From Maratus speciosus (lineage: Eukaryota; Arthropoda; Arachnida; Araneae; Salticidae), in contig OZ010792.1 of assembly GCA_963932465.1 (NCBI GenBank), forward strand, positions 15,269,701-15,333,700: 64,000 nt of DNA, written 5' to 3'. Of this stretch, positions 22,223 to 33,180 are shown piece after piece. Position numbers and translations under genes: made by a program. The notes beneath the pieces were generated by a model. That model worked only from the letters and a program-made list of their open reading frames with translations, had not been told where the DNA came from and searched no databases. Every line of letters begins with the position of its first letter. Within the stretch, counting starts at the first letter, position 1.

Positions 22223-22636
22223 GAGATAGCCAAACCTTGAAACTGTACGATAAAGATGAAGAACTTAAGTACTTACTTAGCCGTTTGTTCCTAGATTTAT
22301 CTTGTTATTTTTTTCCTTAAAATATCCATGTAACTTTTATAATTATTACCTATACTAAAGTAGATAAGTAATTACTTAATTTTTATGTTTTTGGTGTAAA
22401 TAAATCTAATATTTTCCCTTTTAGGACTCTTTTAGACACATTGACAACAAAGGTTTTCCTTACAACGCTCATTAGGTGACATATAATTTACATGATCTGC
22501 CTGGTTTAAATTTTTTTTAAGTTGTTTACACTTTTTCAAACATGACCTGATACCCCATATGAAAACAAAATAGACACGTGTAGAACATAGACACTCCTGG
22601 TCCACTTACCTCATTTTTATGGGGCAACTGTACCCA

Positions 22637-24073
22637 TCTATAATAGTAAAGAAAGAAGTTTGTGTGTGAGTGAGTGAGTGAGTGAGTGAGTGATTCGACG
22701 GTGTTCTGAAGAGACCACTGCACGTAGAGCTACAAAATGTGGGGAAAAGGTACGTCTATATATGAAGTTTTGCACCTCGAAGCCCGATTTTCAATTTTTT
22801 TTATTAGATTTTTTTTATTTAATTTTTTATGCGATTTTTAGCACTTTTTTAAGTTTTGAGGCGATTTTTCCATATAAGCGAAAAGAATATGGTTTCTTTC
22901 TTTTAACCCAATATAGTAAATTTGATTCTCTTTTCAAAAAAGTTTATTCGGAATTCATGCAGCGATTTTTGAATTTTTAGCGAAATTTTTATGCAATTAT
23001 TGAACAGCATTTAATGCATTTCCATACCTATAAGGAGGTTACTGTAGAGTGACTTAGTTCTGTCGCCAAATGCAGCCAAGATTGTCGCCAACTTGGCGGT
23101 ATATCGCCAAATTCAACGACCAAAATGAGTCGCCAAAAGTGACGCCAACTTGGCGATATCTCTAATATTTCGCCAAATTCCCATAGACTTCCATTGTAAA
23201 CCAATATGGATTACTTTCTTACAGAAAATCAACAAATTGAGATATTTTAATGTAACAAAAACTAATATTAACTTAAGGGATTATATTAATTCGACTTTTC
23301 CACATTATGAAAAAGAATGCGGCTTCTTTCTTTTAACCCAATATACTAAATTTTGCCCTCTTTTCAAAAAAGTTTATTCGGAATTCGTGCAGCGATTTTT
23401 GAATTTTTAGCGAATTTTTTATACGATTATAGAGCAGCATGTAATGCATGTCCTTACCTATAATGGGGGTTACCGTAGGGGGGGGATCCAGTTCTGTCGC
23501 CAACTTGGCGATACATCGCCAAATTTGGCGACCAAAATGAGTCGCCAAAAGTGACGCCAACTTGGTGATATCTCTAATATTTCGCCAAATTCCAATAGAC
23601 TTCCACTGTAAAGCAATAGGGTTTACTTGCTTACAGAAAATCAACAAATTGAGATATTTTAATGCAACAAAAACTAATATTATCATAAGGGGTTATATTA
23701 ATTATATTTAAGGGAGTCCAAGTAAATTAATTACGAATAAAAGTAACATGATCTAATGCTTAGCATGATTTCCAAAACATAAATTTTAAGAGGGCCTACA
23801 AGTCAAAGGAATTAGATTTGAAACTTTCATCCAATTATATTAAATTTTAACTTTCGTGATTTTTGAATTTTGTGGGATTTTTAATGCGATTGTTACGTTT
23901 CTTCGCGATCTGCTGCAATTTTTTGGCATTCCATATTTGACCTAAAGTACATTCTGCCCTCATTTCAATAAAGTTTATTTGGATTTCGTGTAGCAATTTT
24001 CGAATACTTCGGGAATTTTGTATGTGATTTTTAGTGTATTTTAGCGATTTGCTTCTATTTTTCCACAAGTAGT
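22637..24073 (+). mobile_element. Tandem Helitron array, unit 1
   Basis: Begins TCTATAATAGTAAAGAAAG directly after A, the expected Helitron 5' end at an A/T target. A GTGAGTGAG microsatellite, CTGAAGAGACCACTGCACG and then two ~420-bp sub-blocks follow. Each sub-block has GGAATTC-TGCAGCGATTTTTG, dense TCGCCAA and TTGGCGA words, and AAAATCAACAAATTGAGATA. It stops before a hairpin end and runs straight into unit 2. Confidence 0.75.
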
Positions 24074-24075
24074 AA

Positions 24076-25516
24076 TCTATAATAATAAAGACAGAAGTTC
24101 GTGTGTGAGTGAGTGAGTGTGTCGACGGCGTTCTGAAGAGACCACTGCACGTAGAGCTACAAAATTTGGGGAAAAGGTACGTCTATATATGAAGTTTTGC
24201 ACTTGAGGCCCGATTTTCGATTTTTTGATTAGATTTTTTTATTTAATTTTTTATGCAATTTTTAGCGCTATTTTATGTTTCGAGGCGATTTTTCCATATA
24301 AGTGAGAAGAATATGGTTTCTTTCTTTTAACCCAATATAGCAGATTTTGTTCTCTTTTCAAAAAAGTTTATTCGGAATTCGTGCAGCGATTTTTGAATTT
24401 TTAGCTAATTTTTTATGCAATTATTGAACAGCATTTAATACATTTCCATACCTATAAGGAGGTTGCCGTAGAGGGACATAGTTCTGTCGCCAAATGCAGC
24501 GAAGTTTGTCGCCAACTTGGCGGTATATCGCCAATTTTGGCGACCCAAATGAGTCGCCAAAAGTGACGCCAACTTGGCGATATCTCTAATATTTCGCCAA
24601 ATTCCCATAGACTTTCATTGTAAACCAATATAGATTACTTTCTTACAGAAAATCAACAAATTGAGATATTTTAATGCAACATAAACTAATATTAACTTAA
24701 GGGATTATATTAATTCGACTTTTCCACATTATGAAAAAGAATGCGGCTTCTTTCTTTTAACCCAATATAGTAAATTTTGCTCTCTTTTCAAAAAAGTTTA
24801 TTCGGAATTCGTGCATCGATTTTTGAATTTTTAGCGAATTTTTTATACGATTATAGAGCAGCATGTAATGCATGTCCATACGTATAAGGGGGTTTCCCGT
24901 AGGGGGGATCCAGTTCTGTCGCCAAATAACGCCAAGTTTGTCGCCAACTTGGCGATACATCGCCAAATTTGGCGACCAAAATGAGTCGCCAAAAGTGACG
25001 CCAACTTGGTGATATCTCTAATATTTCGCCAAATTCCGATAGACTTCACTGTAAAACAATAGGGTTTACTTGCTTACAGAAAATCAACAAATTGAGATAT
25101 TTTAAGGCAACAAAAACTAATATTATCATAAGGGATTATATTAATTATATTTAAGGGAGTCCAAGTAAATTAATTACGAATAAAAGTAACATGATCTAAT
25201 GCTTAGCGTGATTTCCAAAACATAAATTTTAAGAGGGCCTACAGGTCAAAGGAATTAGATTTGAAACTTTTATCCAATTATATTAAATTTTGACTTTCGT
25301 GATTTTTGAATTTTATGGGATTTTTAATGCGATTGTTACGTTTCTTCGCGATCTGCTGCAATTTTTTGGCATTCCATATTTGACGTAAAGTACATTCTGC
25401 CCTCGTTTCAATAAAGTTTATTTGGATTTAGTGTAGCAATTTTCGAATTTTTCGGGAATTTTGTATGTTATTTTTAGTGTATTTTAGCGATTTGCTTCTA
25501 TTTTTCCACAAGGAGT
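24076..25516 (+). mobile_element. Tandem Helitron array, unit 2
   Basis: Starts TCTATAATAATAAAGACAG after A (24075). Same order of parts as unit 1 and similar length (1441 versus 1437 bp), again with two TCGCCAA sub-blocks and no terminal hairpin. Confidence 0.75.
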
Positions 25517-25518
25517 AA

Positions 25519-27568
25519 TCTATAATAATAAAGAAAGAGGTTTGTGTGTGTGTGAGTGAGTGCGTCGACGGCGTTCTGAAGAGACCACTGCAGTAGAGCT
25601 ACAAAATGTGGGGAAAGGGTACGTCTATACATGAAGTTTTGCACCTCGAAGCTCGATTTTCGATTTTTTTATTAGATTTTTTATGCGATTTTTTATGCGA
25701 TTTTTAGCGCTTTTTTATGTTTCGAGGCGATTTTTCCGTATAAGTGAGAAGAATATGGTTTTTTCTTTTAACCCAATATAGTAAATTTTGTTCTCTTTTC
25801 AAAAAAGTTTATTCGGAATTCGTGCTCGGAATTCGTGGAATATTTGAGTTTTTAGCGAATTTTTTATGCAATTATTGAACAGCATATAATGCATTTCCAT
25901 ACCTATAAGGAGGTTGCCGTAGAGGGACATAGTTCTGTCGGCAAATGCAGCAGAGTTTGTCGCCAACTTGGCGGTATATAGCCAAATTTGGCGACCAAAA
26001 TGAGTCGCCAAAAGTGACGCCAACTTGGCGATATTTCTAATATTCCGCCAAATTCCCATAGACTTCCACTGTAAACCAATATGGATTACTTTCTTACAGA
26101 AAATCAACAAATTGAGATATTTTAATGCAACAAAAACTAATATTAACTCAAGGGATTATATTAATTCGATTTTTCCACATTAGGAAAAAGAATACAGATT
26201 CTTTCTTTTAACCCAATATAGGAAATTTTGTTCTCTTTTCAAAAAAGTTTGTTCGGAATTCGTGCAGCGACTTTTGAATTTTTAGCAATTTTTTTATGCG
26301 ATTATTGAACAACATGTAATGCATGTTCATACATATAATGGGGGTTACCATAGGGGGGGATCCAGTACTGTCAATAAATAACGCCAAGTTTGTCGCCAAC
26401 TTCGCGATATATCGCCAAATTTGGCTACCAAAATGAGTCGCCAAAAGTGACGCCAACTTGGCGATATATCCAATATTTCGCCAAATTCCCATAGACTTCC
26501 ACTGTAAACCAATATGGATTACTTTCTTACATAAAATCAACAAATTGAGATATTTTAATGCAATAAAAACTAATATTAACTTAAGGGATTCGATTTTTCC
26601 ACATTAGGAAAAAGAATACAGATTCTTTCTTTTAACCCAATATAGGAAATTTTGTTCTCTTTTCAAAAAAGTTTATTCGTAATTCGTGCAGCGATTTTTG
26701 ATTTTTTAGCAAATTTTTTATGCGATTATTGAACAACGTGTAATGCATGTCCATACCTATAAGGGGGGGGGGTTACCACAGGGGGGCGGATACAGTTCTG
26801 TCGCCAAATAACGCCAAGTTTGTCGCCAACTTGGAGATATGTCGCCAAATTTGGCGACCAAAATGAGTCGCCAAAAGTGACGTCAACTTGGCGATATCTC
26901 TAATATTTCGCCAAATTCCCATAGACTTCCAGTGTAAAACAATAGGGTTTACTTGCTTACAGAAAATCAACAAATTGAGATATTTTAATGCAAAAAAAAA
27001 CTAATATTAACTTAAGGAATTATATTAATTATATTTATGGGAGTCCAAGTAAACTAATTACGAATAAAAGTAACATGATCTAATGCTTAGCATGATTTCC
27101 AAAAGATAAATTTTAAGAGAGCACACAGGTCAAAGGAATTAGATTTGAAACTTTTATCCAATTATAGTCAATTTTGACTTTCGTGGTTTTTGAACTTCTT
27201 GTGATTTTTAATGCGCTTTTTACGTTTCTTCGCGATCTCCTGCAATTTTTTGACATTCCATTTTTGACCTAAAGTACATTCTGCCCTCATTTCAATAAAA
27301 TTTATTCGGATTTCGTACAGCAATTTTCGAATTTTTCGGGAATTTTGTATGTGATTTTTAGTGTATTTTAGCGATTTGCTACTATTTTTCCACATTAGTG
27401 AAAGGAATCAACTTGCAATCTTCGAACATAATATATATATATATATTCTCTTTTTCAGAATTTGAGAAGCGATTTAAAATTTTTTCGCGATATCTTATTG
27501 TGATTTTCAAAGCTTTTTCGTAATTCCTGCTGTTTTTTGACGTACCCGGGTAACGCCGGACAAGTTAG
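25519..27568 (+). mobile_element. Tandem Helitron array, unit 3, with the terminal hairpin end
   Basis: Starts TCTATAATAATAAAGAAAG after A (25518). It holds three TCGCCAA sub-blocks and then ~200 bp not present in units 1 and 2, ending CCCGGGTAACGCCGGAC, AAG, TTAG, T. GTACCCGGGTAACGCCGG is a 3' end I know from arthropod Helitrons; the terminal CTAG is here TTAG. The long minus-strand frames repeated in the sub-blocks (for example 25799-26110 and 26208-26543) are byproducts of the repeats. Confidence 0.75.
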
Positions 27569-27781
27569 TAGTGATAAAATAAAGATGAAATATCCATTTT
27601 TTTTAAGTATTAAAATGTAATTTTGAGCATTTCTATCTGATAGAGTGAACCTAACTGAACACATTTACAAAAGTTCAGACTTTAATTCAAAGGAACATTA
27701 GCTTTTTGAAGCTGAATTGCCAGAATCTCCAGAGTCACATTGTAAAATCATGGCCCACTTACCCCACGTAATTTTACCGTA

Positions 27782-28832
27782 TATCATAAAAAGAAATAGT
27801 GATACTAATAGATTTTACGTAAGGGTGATTATTTATTCTTTCGCTTCCTCACGCAGAAACCGATTTTTTTTTTTTTTTTTTCAAACCAAAACCTTTATAT
27901 TTTTTATATTCCTTTTAAACTTTGTAAAACCTAACACGAAATTTATTTCTATTGCGAATGTTGTAAAATTTAGAGTTTCCAGTTTAGGTCTTTTTTTAAT
28001 TCCAAATTTATACCAAAAATTTAGACAAGTGATTTTATCTTTATTTAATGACATGTATTTTCTATTAAGCACATAAAGTAAAATACTTCTTTCGGAACTT
28101 CTGAGTTATAAAAAGAAAGGTGCCGTTTGACAACCCAGGTAGAAATATAACAGGATAATTATTTTTCGAAAATACTGGTATTTAAAATACGATCATTTTG
28201 AAGCCTTGCGAAAGTCACGCAATTTTTGTGTCCGCAATTAATGATTACTATTAAAAAAACATCAAGTGGGAATCTTTATGAAAAAAAAAAGTTGGTATAA
28301 TTTCTTCTTATGAAATTATTCAAACGAAAGCATGCTTCTATATAAATATTTCCATGAGATTGTCATTTTTTCAAGATTTCTAACTCCAAACTTTCATAAA
28401 ACATTTTTTTTTTCTAATTTATTCAAATGAGAGTTTTTGATGAATACAATCTATATCAAAGAAAAGTTTTTATTCGAAAAATAGTTAACTTTTTACAAAT
28501 GATGAATCCATTACCGTTCATTATTATGTGAGAATGACTGAAATAATGATCATATTATGTAAAGCACTCTTTTGAGAAAAAATAAAATTTATTACATTTT
28601 ATTCATAATTACATTATCACAACTTATAACACTCATTATCACAATTCATAATACATTACAAAAAAAAAATAAAAATGATTTCCAGTGTCATCGCTTTTCA
28701 GCATAAAGTATCTAAAAAAGACACACAAGGTAAAACTGGCGTGTACATTTAACCTGCTTGAATATTTAGAAATTTTATTAACGAATTGAGTGCGGATGAT
28801 TGATTATTAAAAATTATTGTTTTATAATTATA
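27782..28832. repeat. ~1-kb dispersed module, copy 1 of 3
   Basis: Shares long blocks with 48690-49680 and 55830-57250: ATTTACGTAAGGGTGATTATT-like start, CACGAAATTTATTTCTATTGC, TTCCATGAGATTGTCATTTTT, and the end module TACCGTTCATTATTATGTGAG with ATGATCATATTATG. The frames at 27717-28076 lie inside the repeat and lack conserved features. Confidence 0.7.
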
Positions 28833-29117
28833 CAGTAGCGCTCAAAAGTATTTTGACAACCTTATATTCTATCTTATTTTATTTAATATAAAAATGTAAA
28901 AGAAAATATATTCCCTATGATTGAGAACACTATGACTGCAGTTATTCAAATGTATCAAGTTTCAATTTGTTTGTTTACATTCAGCGCCACCGAAGAAATA
29001 TGATTCCTCCTTAGCTCAAAAGTATTTTGGCAATTAGTTTGCATTTAATTGTTGAAGGTGTCGGTGGCGCTATAGCTTCGATTAGTGTTTATATCGACTT
29101 ATTGTGATTATTTTTAA

Positions 29118-29534
29118 ATGCCGAAATGTAAAAACTATTGAAGTTATTCTAGAAAAGCCGCTGTAAATGCACTTAAGAAAGGTGGACTGCAAGCAGAATT
29201 AGCTCGTTCTTTTAACGGGTCTCGTCAACTTGTTATTACATGGAATAAAGTTTTTAATAAACAGAAATACAGCGAAAATAAGCCTCAAAGTGGCCATCCG
29301 AAAAAAACAACATGCAATGTTGACTGTATTCTAAAAATGATATCTACAAGTGATTGTCGTAAGTCCGCTGTAATAATAAAAAATGAATTAAAAGAAAATT
29401 ACGGCATAGACATACACATTTCATCAGTCAAACGACGCCTAAACATTTATGGTTTACATGGCGAAAGACCAGCAAAAACACGTTTGTTATCTACTAAGAA
29501 TATGAAGGCTAGAGTCGCATTTGTAAAACGGCAT
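29118..29534 (+). pseudogene. Tc1-like transposase N-terminal part, left arm
   Basis: ATG at 29118, one stop (TGA 29139), then an open frame of about 130 residues: ALKKGGLQAELARSFNGSRQ (helix-turn-helix), RPAKTRLLSTKN and ARVAFVKRH, which is the DNA-binding part of Tc1-type transposases up to the start of the catalytic domain. It ends at the MITE junction, so the DDE residues are absent. Not functional. Confidence 0.8.
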
Positions 29535-29735
29535 AACCCTTTCAGGGACAAAGGGTTATGCCGTTGCTAAAATGTTGAATTTAATGACTGACACCGGAAT
29601 TTGAAAACAAATTTATTTGTAAATAAGAAAAATCTATATTTCACAAAAATAATAAACCGAAACTTTTTAACCAAAATTCCGGTGTCAGTCATTAATTTCA
29701 ACAATTTAGCAATGGCCCTTTGCCCCTGAAAGGGT
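29535..29735. mobile_element. GAAGGGC-type MITE at the centre of the fold-back
   Basis: ACCCTTTCAGGGACAAAGGG at the left and CCCCTGAAAGGGT at the right are parts of ~65-bp inverted repeats (TGACTGACACCGGAATTT and its inverse). The usual TTAA borders are replaced by ATAA and TTAT, and the flanks are inverse copies of each other instead of direct repeats, so this is the axis of an inverted duplication and no longer a simple insertion. Confidence 0.75.
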
Positions 29736-30152
29736 TATGCCGTTTTAGAAAGGCGACTCTAGCCTTCCTATTCTTAGTAGATAACAAACGTGTTTTTGCT
29801 GGTCTTCTGCCATGTAAACCATAGAGTTTTAGGCGTCGTTTGATTAATGAAACGTGTATTTCTATGCCGTAATTTTCTTTCAATTCATTTTTTATCATTA
29901 CAGCAGACTTATGACAATCACTTGTAAATATCATTTTTAGGATACAGTCAACATTGCAAGTTGTTTTTTTCGGATGGCCACTTTGAAGCTTATTTTCGAT
30001 GCATTTCTGTTTATTAAAAACTTTATTCCATGTAATAAGAAGTTGCCGAGACCCGTTATAAGAACGAGCTAATTCTGCTTGCAGTATACCTTTCTTAAGT
30101 GCATTTACAACGGCTTTTCTAGGATCACTTCAATATTTTTTACATTTCGGCA
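29736..30152 (-). pseudogene. Tc1-like transposase N-terminal part, right arm (inverted copy)
   Basis: On the minus strand it repeats the left arm with scattered changes. The clear open part is 29698-29934 minus, with SDCHKSAVMIKNELKENYG and RPAKTRLLSTKN. The upstream start ATGCCGAAATGTAAAAA is also present. The arms are similar enough that most codons align. Confidence 0.8.
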
Positions 30153-30206
30153 TTTAAAAATAATCACAATAAGTCGATATAAACACTACTTTTGAGCGCT
30201 ACTGTA

Positions 30207-30667
30207 TCACGAGTGGAAATAATTGGATTATTATCTGCATTACTAATGGAGTTATGGATAAGGAGGAGGAGACTTATACTGTAGAGTCTACCAATCGCGA
30301 CTGAAGTAACTGAGGAGGTTGTCACAAGATAACGGCTGATTTTTTACACCGGATAAACTGTTTGTGATTAACGCCGAAACAAACGTCCACAAGTAAACTT
30401 TGAATAAAAAATGTTGCCTTATTTTAGCGACTATTTCATAAAAAATTTCTCAAAAATATGGTAAAAATTTATATTCGTTTTTACTGGTGGGAATTAACCA
30501 AGGTACTATAATATATTTTACTGACACTGGCAGAAGGTTAATTAGGTTGTCACAATATGGCGAAGACGCAGGTCCTGACTACATTCGAAGTAAACTTCCA
30601 CCATTAAAAATAAATAGTATCTGTTTTTTGCCACAATTATGAATGAAATTCTGCATTAATAAGTCGT
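30207..30667. other. AT-rich sequence with weak inverted fragments
   Basis: GGTTGTCACAA occurs twice (about 30318 and 30543) and short TGGTGGGAA-like words recur. No border or gene could be fixed. Confidence 0.35.
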
Positions 30668-30875
30668 TTAACCCCTTGAGGGGCGGTGGGATAAATATAT
30701 CCCACCTAATTTAAACACGATTCTTACCAGAAAATTGTAACTAAATTTTATATCTTTAACTTTGGAAGAAAAGCAATGAAAAATTGCTTTTCCTTATTAA
30801 AAAATAAAATTTCTCAATTATTCCGGTGAGACTTCAATATTTAGAGACATTTTTGCTTGCCCCTCAAGGGGTTAA
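30668..30875 (+). mobile_element. TTAA MITE, GAAGGGC family
   Basis: TTAACCCCTTGAGGGGCGG at the left, GCCCCTCAAGGGGTTAA at the right, TTAA at both borders. A perfect GGTGGGATAAATATATCCCACC palindrome core (GTGGGATA / TATCCCAC) lies just inside the left end. Confidence 0.9.
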
Positions 30876-31023
30876 ACAGGGAAAATTTTTCTATTCGAAT
30901 CTGCTGGTGGAAGTCTGTAATGATAATCCGATTACTGTTCAAGTCTCACCATTTTGAGGATATGCGATTTCCTTTCTATTCATAATTCCATAGTATTACT
31001 CCAATAAGCTTATAAAGCACGAG

Positions 31024-31228
31024 TTAACACTAGAACTGTCGGAAATTTGAGTCAAGTTTTATAAAAATATTTCACACCAGAATTTTGATTTAAAACAGTT
31101 TAAGTTTATTATTTAACGTTTTTCTTTGTATCACTTTAACTTATTTCATAATCAAATTTCTGGATTGAACCAAAACATGTTACCAAGCTAGCCGTCAAAA
31201 TGACGGCTCACGGTAGTTCTAGTGTTAA
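31024..31228 (+). mobile_element. TTAA MITE, CACTAGAAC family
   Basis: TTAACACTAGAACTGTCGG at the left and CGGTAGTTCTAGTGTTAA at the right. Near the right end GCCGTCAAAATGACGGC is a perfect palindrome. Its right TTAA is also the left TTAA of the next MITE. Confidence 0.9.
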
Positions 31229-31425
31229 CCCCTTCGGGACGAGCGTCTTTTGCAAAATTTTTAATCATTAATCACCGTTTTCATAAAAACAGAAAATTTT
31301 GCCTAATTGAATCGGGAAAATGCTCTGATTAAATAAGGCAAAATTCATAGTAAAATTTTACTGGTAAGAATAATGCCCGATTCTGAGCACCTTACGCGGC
31401 ACGAATACCGGTCACTCGCCCCCAA
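31225..31425 (+). mobile_element. TTAA MITE, GGGACGAG family, right tip lost
   Basis: Starts TTAACCCCTTCGGGACGAGC and follows the family up to CTCGCCCCCAA, then leaves it without the final GGGGTTAA. Confidence 0.85.
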
Positions 31426-31640
31426 ACAACACTGAATTCTTTAGAGAAATTTCGAAGCGGTAAAGACCAGCTTCGTTTCTTGAACGCATCTTGAAAATTC
31501 TCCCAGTCAAATATAATTATACATGTTTTATACGTATTTGAAAAATCTAAATATTTTTGCTGGTGGGAATCTATAAAACGAAATCTCTCTATTCTAAAAA
31601 AAGTAACTAAATCTATCAATGAATTTTCTGTGACCGGGGG
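31426..31640. repeat. Repeat shared with about 49975-50110
   Basis: Shared blocks: TTTCGAAGCGGTAAAGACCAG, CATGTTTTA-ATATTTGAAA and TTTTTGCTGGTGGGAATCTAT. Non-coding; the minus-strand frame 31392-31619 spans it and the MITE end and is not a gene. Confidence 0.6.
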
Positions 31641-31685
31641 TCCTTCTTCGCTAACATTGAGAAAACTACTGCATACAAAAAAATA

Positions 31686-31893
31686 TTAACCCACTGGGGA
31701 CGAGCGGCACGTATACGTGCCGCATGAAACGCTTAGAATCCTTGTTTTTTCTCACCAGTAAAAGTTTACTGTAAAATTTGCCTTATTTAATCAGCGCATT
31801 TCCTCGATTCAACAAGACACAAATTTCTGTTTTTAAAAAACGGTGATAAAAGATTAAAAATTTCGTAAAATGCTCCCGTCCCGAAGGGGTTAA
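31686..31893 (-). mobile_element. TTAA MITE, GGGACGAG family, inverted copy
   Basis: TTAACCCACTGGGGACGAGC at the left and CCCGTCCCGAAGGGGTTAA at the right. The GGCACGTATACGTGCC palindrome, shared with 32887-33094, lies at the left end here and at the right end there. Confidence 0.9.
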
Positions 31894-32571
31894 AATGTGT
31901 ATTATCATTGCAAAAATGTTTGATAAATACGAAGAAGCAGACAGTTTTAAATCGAAAAATTATTTTAAGAGATATTTAATATTAAAGTTGGACAAAATCG
32001 TTCCATTGAAAACGTTTTACAGGAGCAAAAACTTTGCATAAGAATTTAATCATTTTTTCTAAGAATATTCAATAGAAACACGCGGTGTGCAGACTGCATT
32101 TATTTTTTTTAATTTGCCTATTTTTTTTAGTGTTTATTTCAATATTAAATTCAAATTTTCAGAATTTACAGAGATATTTTTTTCATGTTTTGGAAAAGGT
32201 TATTATTTCACATTTTTGCCATTTGTTAAAACGACGCAAAAAATAATATTTCCTTTAAATTAAAAACATATTCACCCGTGACAGAAAAATCTTTAAAATT
32301 AGAACTAAATGATTATTTGTTAAAAGCAGGAAAATATTGAAAATTACGTCATAAAAATACTTTTTAGACAAGCATTTTAAAAAAGACTGAAAACTATAAA
32401 ATAATCAATTATTTAATATGTGTTAAAAGCAGTAAATGGGGGAAATGACGTCCTATTTCAAATGTCCAAATAATAACGTTGCCAAATAGTTTGAGTTAAA
32501 AAATATATCTACATAAGATATTTATATCAAATTTCGATTTCCAAAACTTTAAAATTAGAATTAAATGATTA
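31894..32571. repeat. Diverged ~200-bp direct repeats
   Basis: Words such as AAAATTAGAACTAAATGATTA, GTTAAAAGCAGGAAA and GAAATGACGTCATATTT recur between 32290 and 33175 and again after 40147, so this is an old tandem repeat. The stretch at 32440-32540 is the empty-site relative of the Helitron at 33177-40146. Confidence 0.6.
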
Positions 32572-32582
32572 CGTTATAAAAG

Positions 32583-32830
32583 TTTTTTTTTTTATGACGG
32601 TCGATTATCTACACAAGGGATATGGGCACGGGGGAAGGGGGGGGGGGCGATGCCCTGCGTGTTTTTTTTTCTAAAGGAACCTAACCCGTATTTACGCAAG
32701 AAAGTCCAAGGTTCGAAGAAATCCACAGATTACTCCGAACGATTAGGCCGATGGTTGCGATTGTGTTCGAACCCAGTGCTTCCCGTCTACCAGTTTCGAG
32801 AGCACGACATCTCGGCCGCTGGTGGGGCTG
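32583..32830 (-). mobile_element. tRNA-type SINE, 248 bp, 11-bp target duplication
   Basis: Read on the minus strand it begins CAGCCCCACCAGCGGCCGAG and has GCACTGGGTTCGAACAC, a good B-box (GGTTCGANNCC type), with a weaker A-box-like GGCCGAGATGTCG upstream. It ends in AT then a run of A. CGTTATAAAAG is duplicated exactly at 32572-32582 and 32831-32841. This layout marks reverse-transcribed insertion of a pol III-type transcript. The plus-strand frames at 32650-32933 are byproducts. Confidence 0.8.
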
Positions 32831-32886
32831 CGTTATAAAAGCAGGAAATTTTGAAAATTACTTCATAAAAAGTATATTTACACATG

Positions 32887-33094
32887 AATATCCCTTCGGG
32901 ACGGGAGCCTTTTACGAAATTTTTAATCTTTAGTCACCGTTTTTTTTAAACAGAAATTTGTGTTTTTGTGAATCAAGAAAAAGCGCTGATTAAATAAGGT
33001 AAATTTTACAGTAAAATTTTACTGGTGAGGAAAAACAAGGATTCTGAGCGCTTCACGCGGCACGTATACGTGCCACTCGTCCCCAAGCGGTTAA
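32887..33094 (+). mobile_element. TTAA MITE, GGGACGAG family, left tip worn
   Basis: ATATCCCTTCGGGACGGGAG at the left and CTCGTCCCCAAGCGGTTAA at the right. The left TTAA is lost. Contains CGGCACGTATACGTGCC near the right end. Confidence 0.8.
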
Positions 33095-33180
33095 AGTAGA
33101 AAGAAAATTTTAAAATTATAAATTCATTAATATGCGTTAAGAGTCATAAATGCAGGAAATTATGTCATATTTAAAACTAG

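Larger units (their letters stand above)
21439..27779. mobile_element. TA-inserted non-autonomous element with GGGTAACTGGGCC iterons, split by a Helitron array
   Basis: The left end GCTGGGGTAACTGGGCCA and the right end TGGCCCACTTACCCCACG are inverted copies. The flanks rejoin as one ~180-bp unit (TTTTCTGAATAGGGTTA and TATCATAAAAAGAAATAG) with TA at the junction. The same word recurs inside in both orientations near 21770, 21805 and 21850 and, more weakly, near 22600. The right border may lie at 27779 or about 11 bp inside. No transposase gene is recognised; I place it with the pogo-like elements at 43820 and 60339 by architecture only. Confidence 0.65.
28833..30204. mobile_element. Fold-back Tc1-like element, TA target duplication
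   Basis: CAGTAGCGCTCAAAAG at the left is inverted at the right (TTTGAGCGCTACTG), with TA at both borders (28831-28832, 30205-30206). It is not a normal Tc1: both halves carry the same 5' part of a transposase gene in opposite orientation (29118-29534 plus, 29736-30152 minus), joined through a TTAA-type MITE. The right arm has lost about 250 bp between the terminal repeat and the gene. No catalytic domain is present. Confidence 0.85.

Noticed and set aside
23040..26900. Regularly spaced TCGCCAA words as a CRISPR-like array
   Set aside because: The words are 7-12 bp, mostly palindromic, unevenly spaced and lie in eukaryotic repeats. There are no unique spacers and no cas genes.
23150..26973. 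Open frames of 66-117 codons repeated on both strands of the Helitron array
   Set aside because: They recur only because the ~420-bp sub-block repeats. Lengths, starts and ends vary with small indels, both strands are open alike, and no domain is recognisable.
32740..32815. A tRNA gene on the minus strand
   Set aside because: The B-box is good but the A-box and cloverleaf are poor, and the 11-bp duplication plus A tail mark a SINE.
32650..32933. Two plus-strand frames (62 and 60 codons)
   Set aside because: They fall across the minus-strand SINE and its flanks; the SINE structure with target duplication explains the sequence better.
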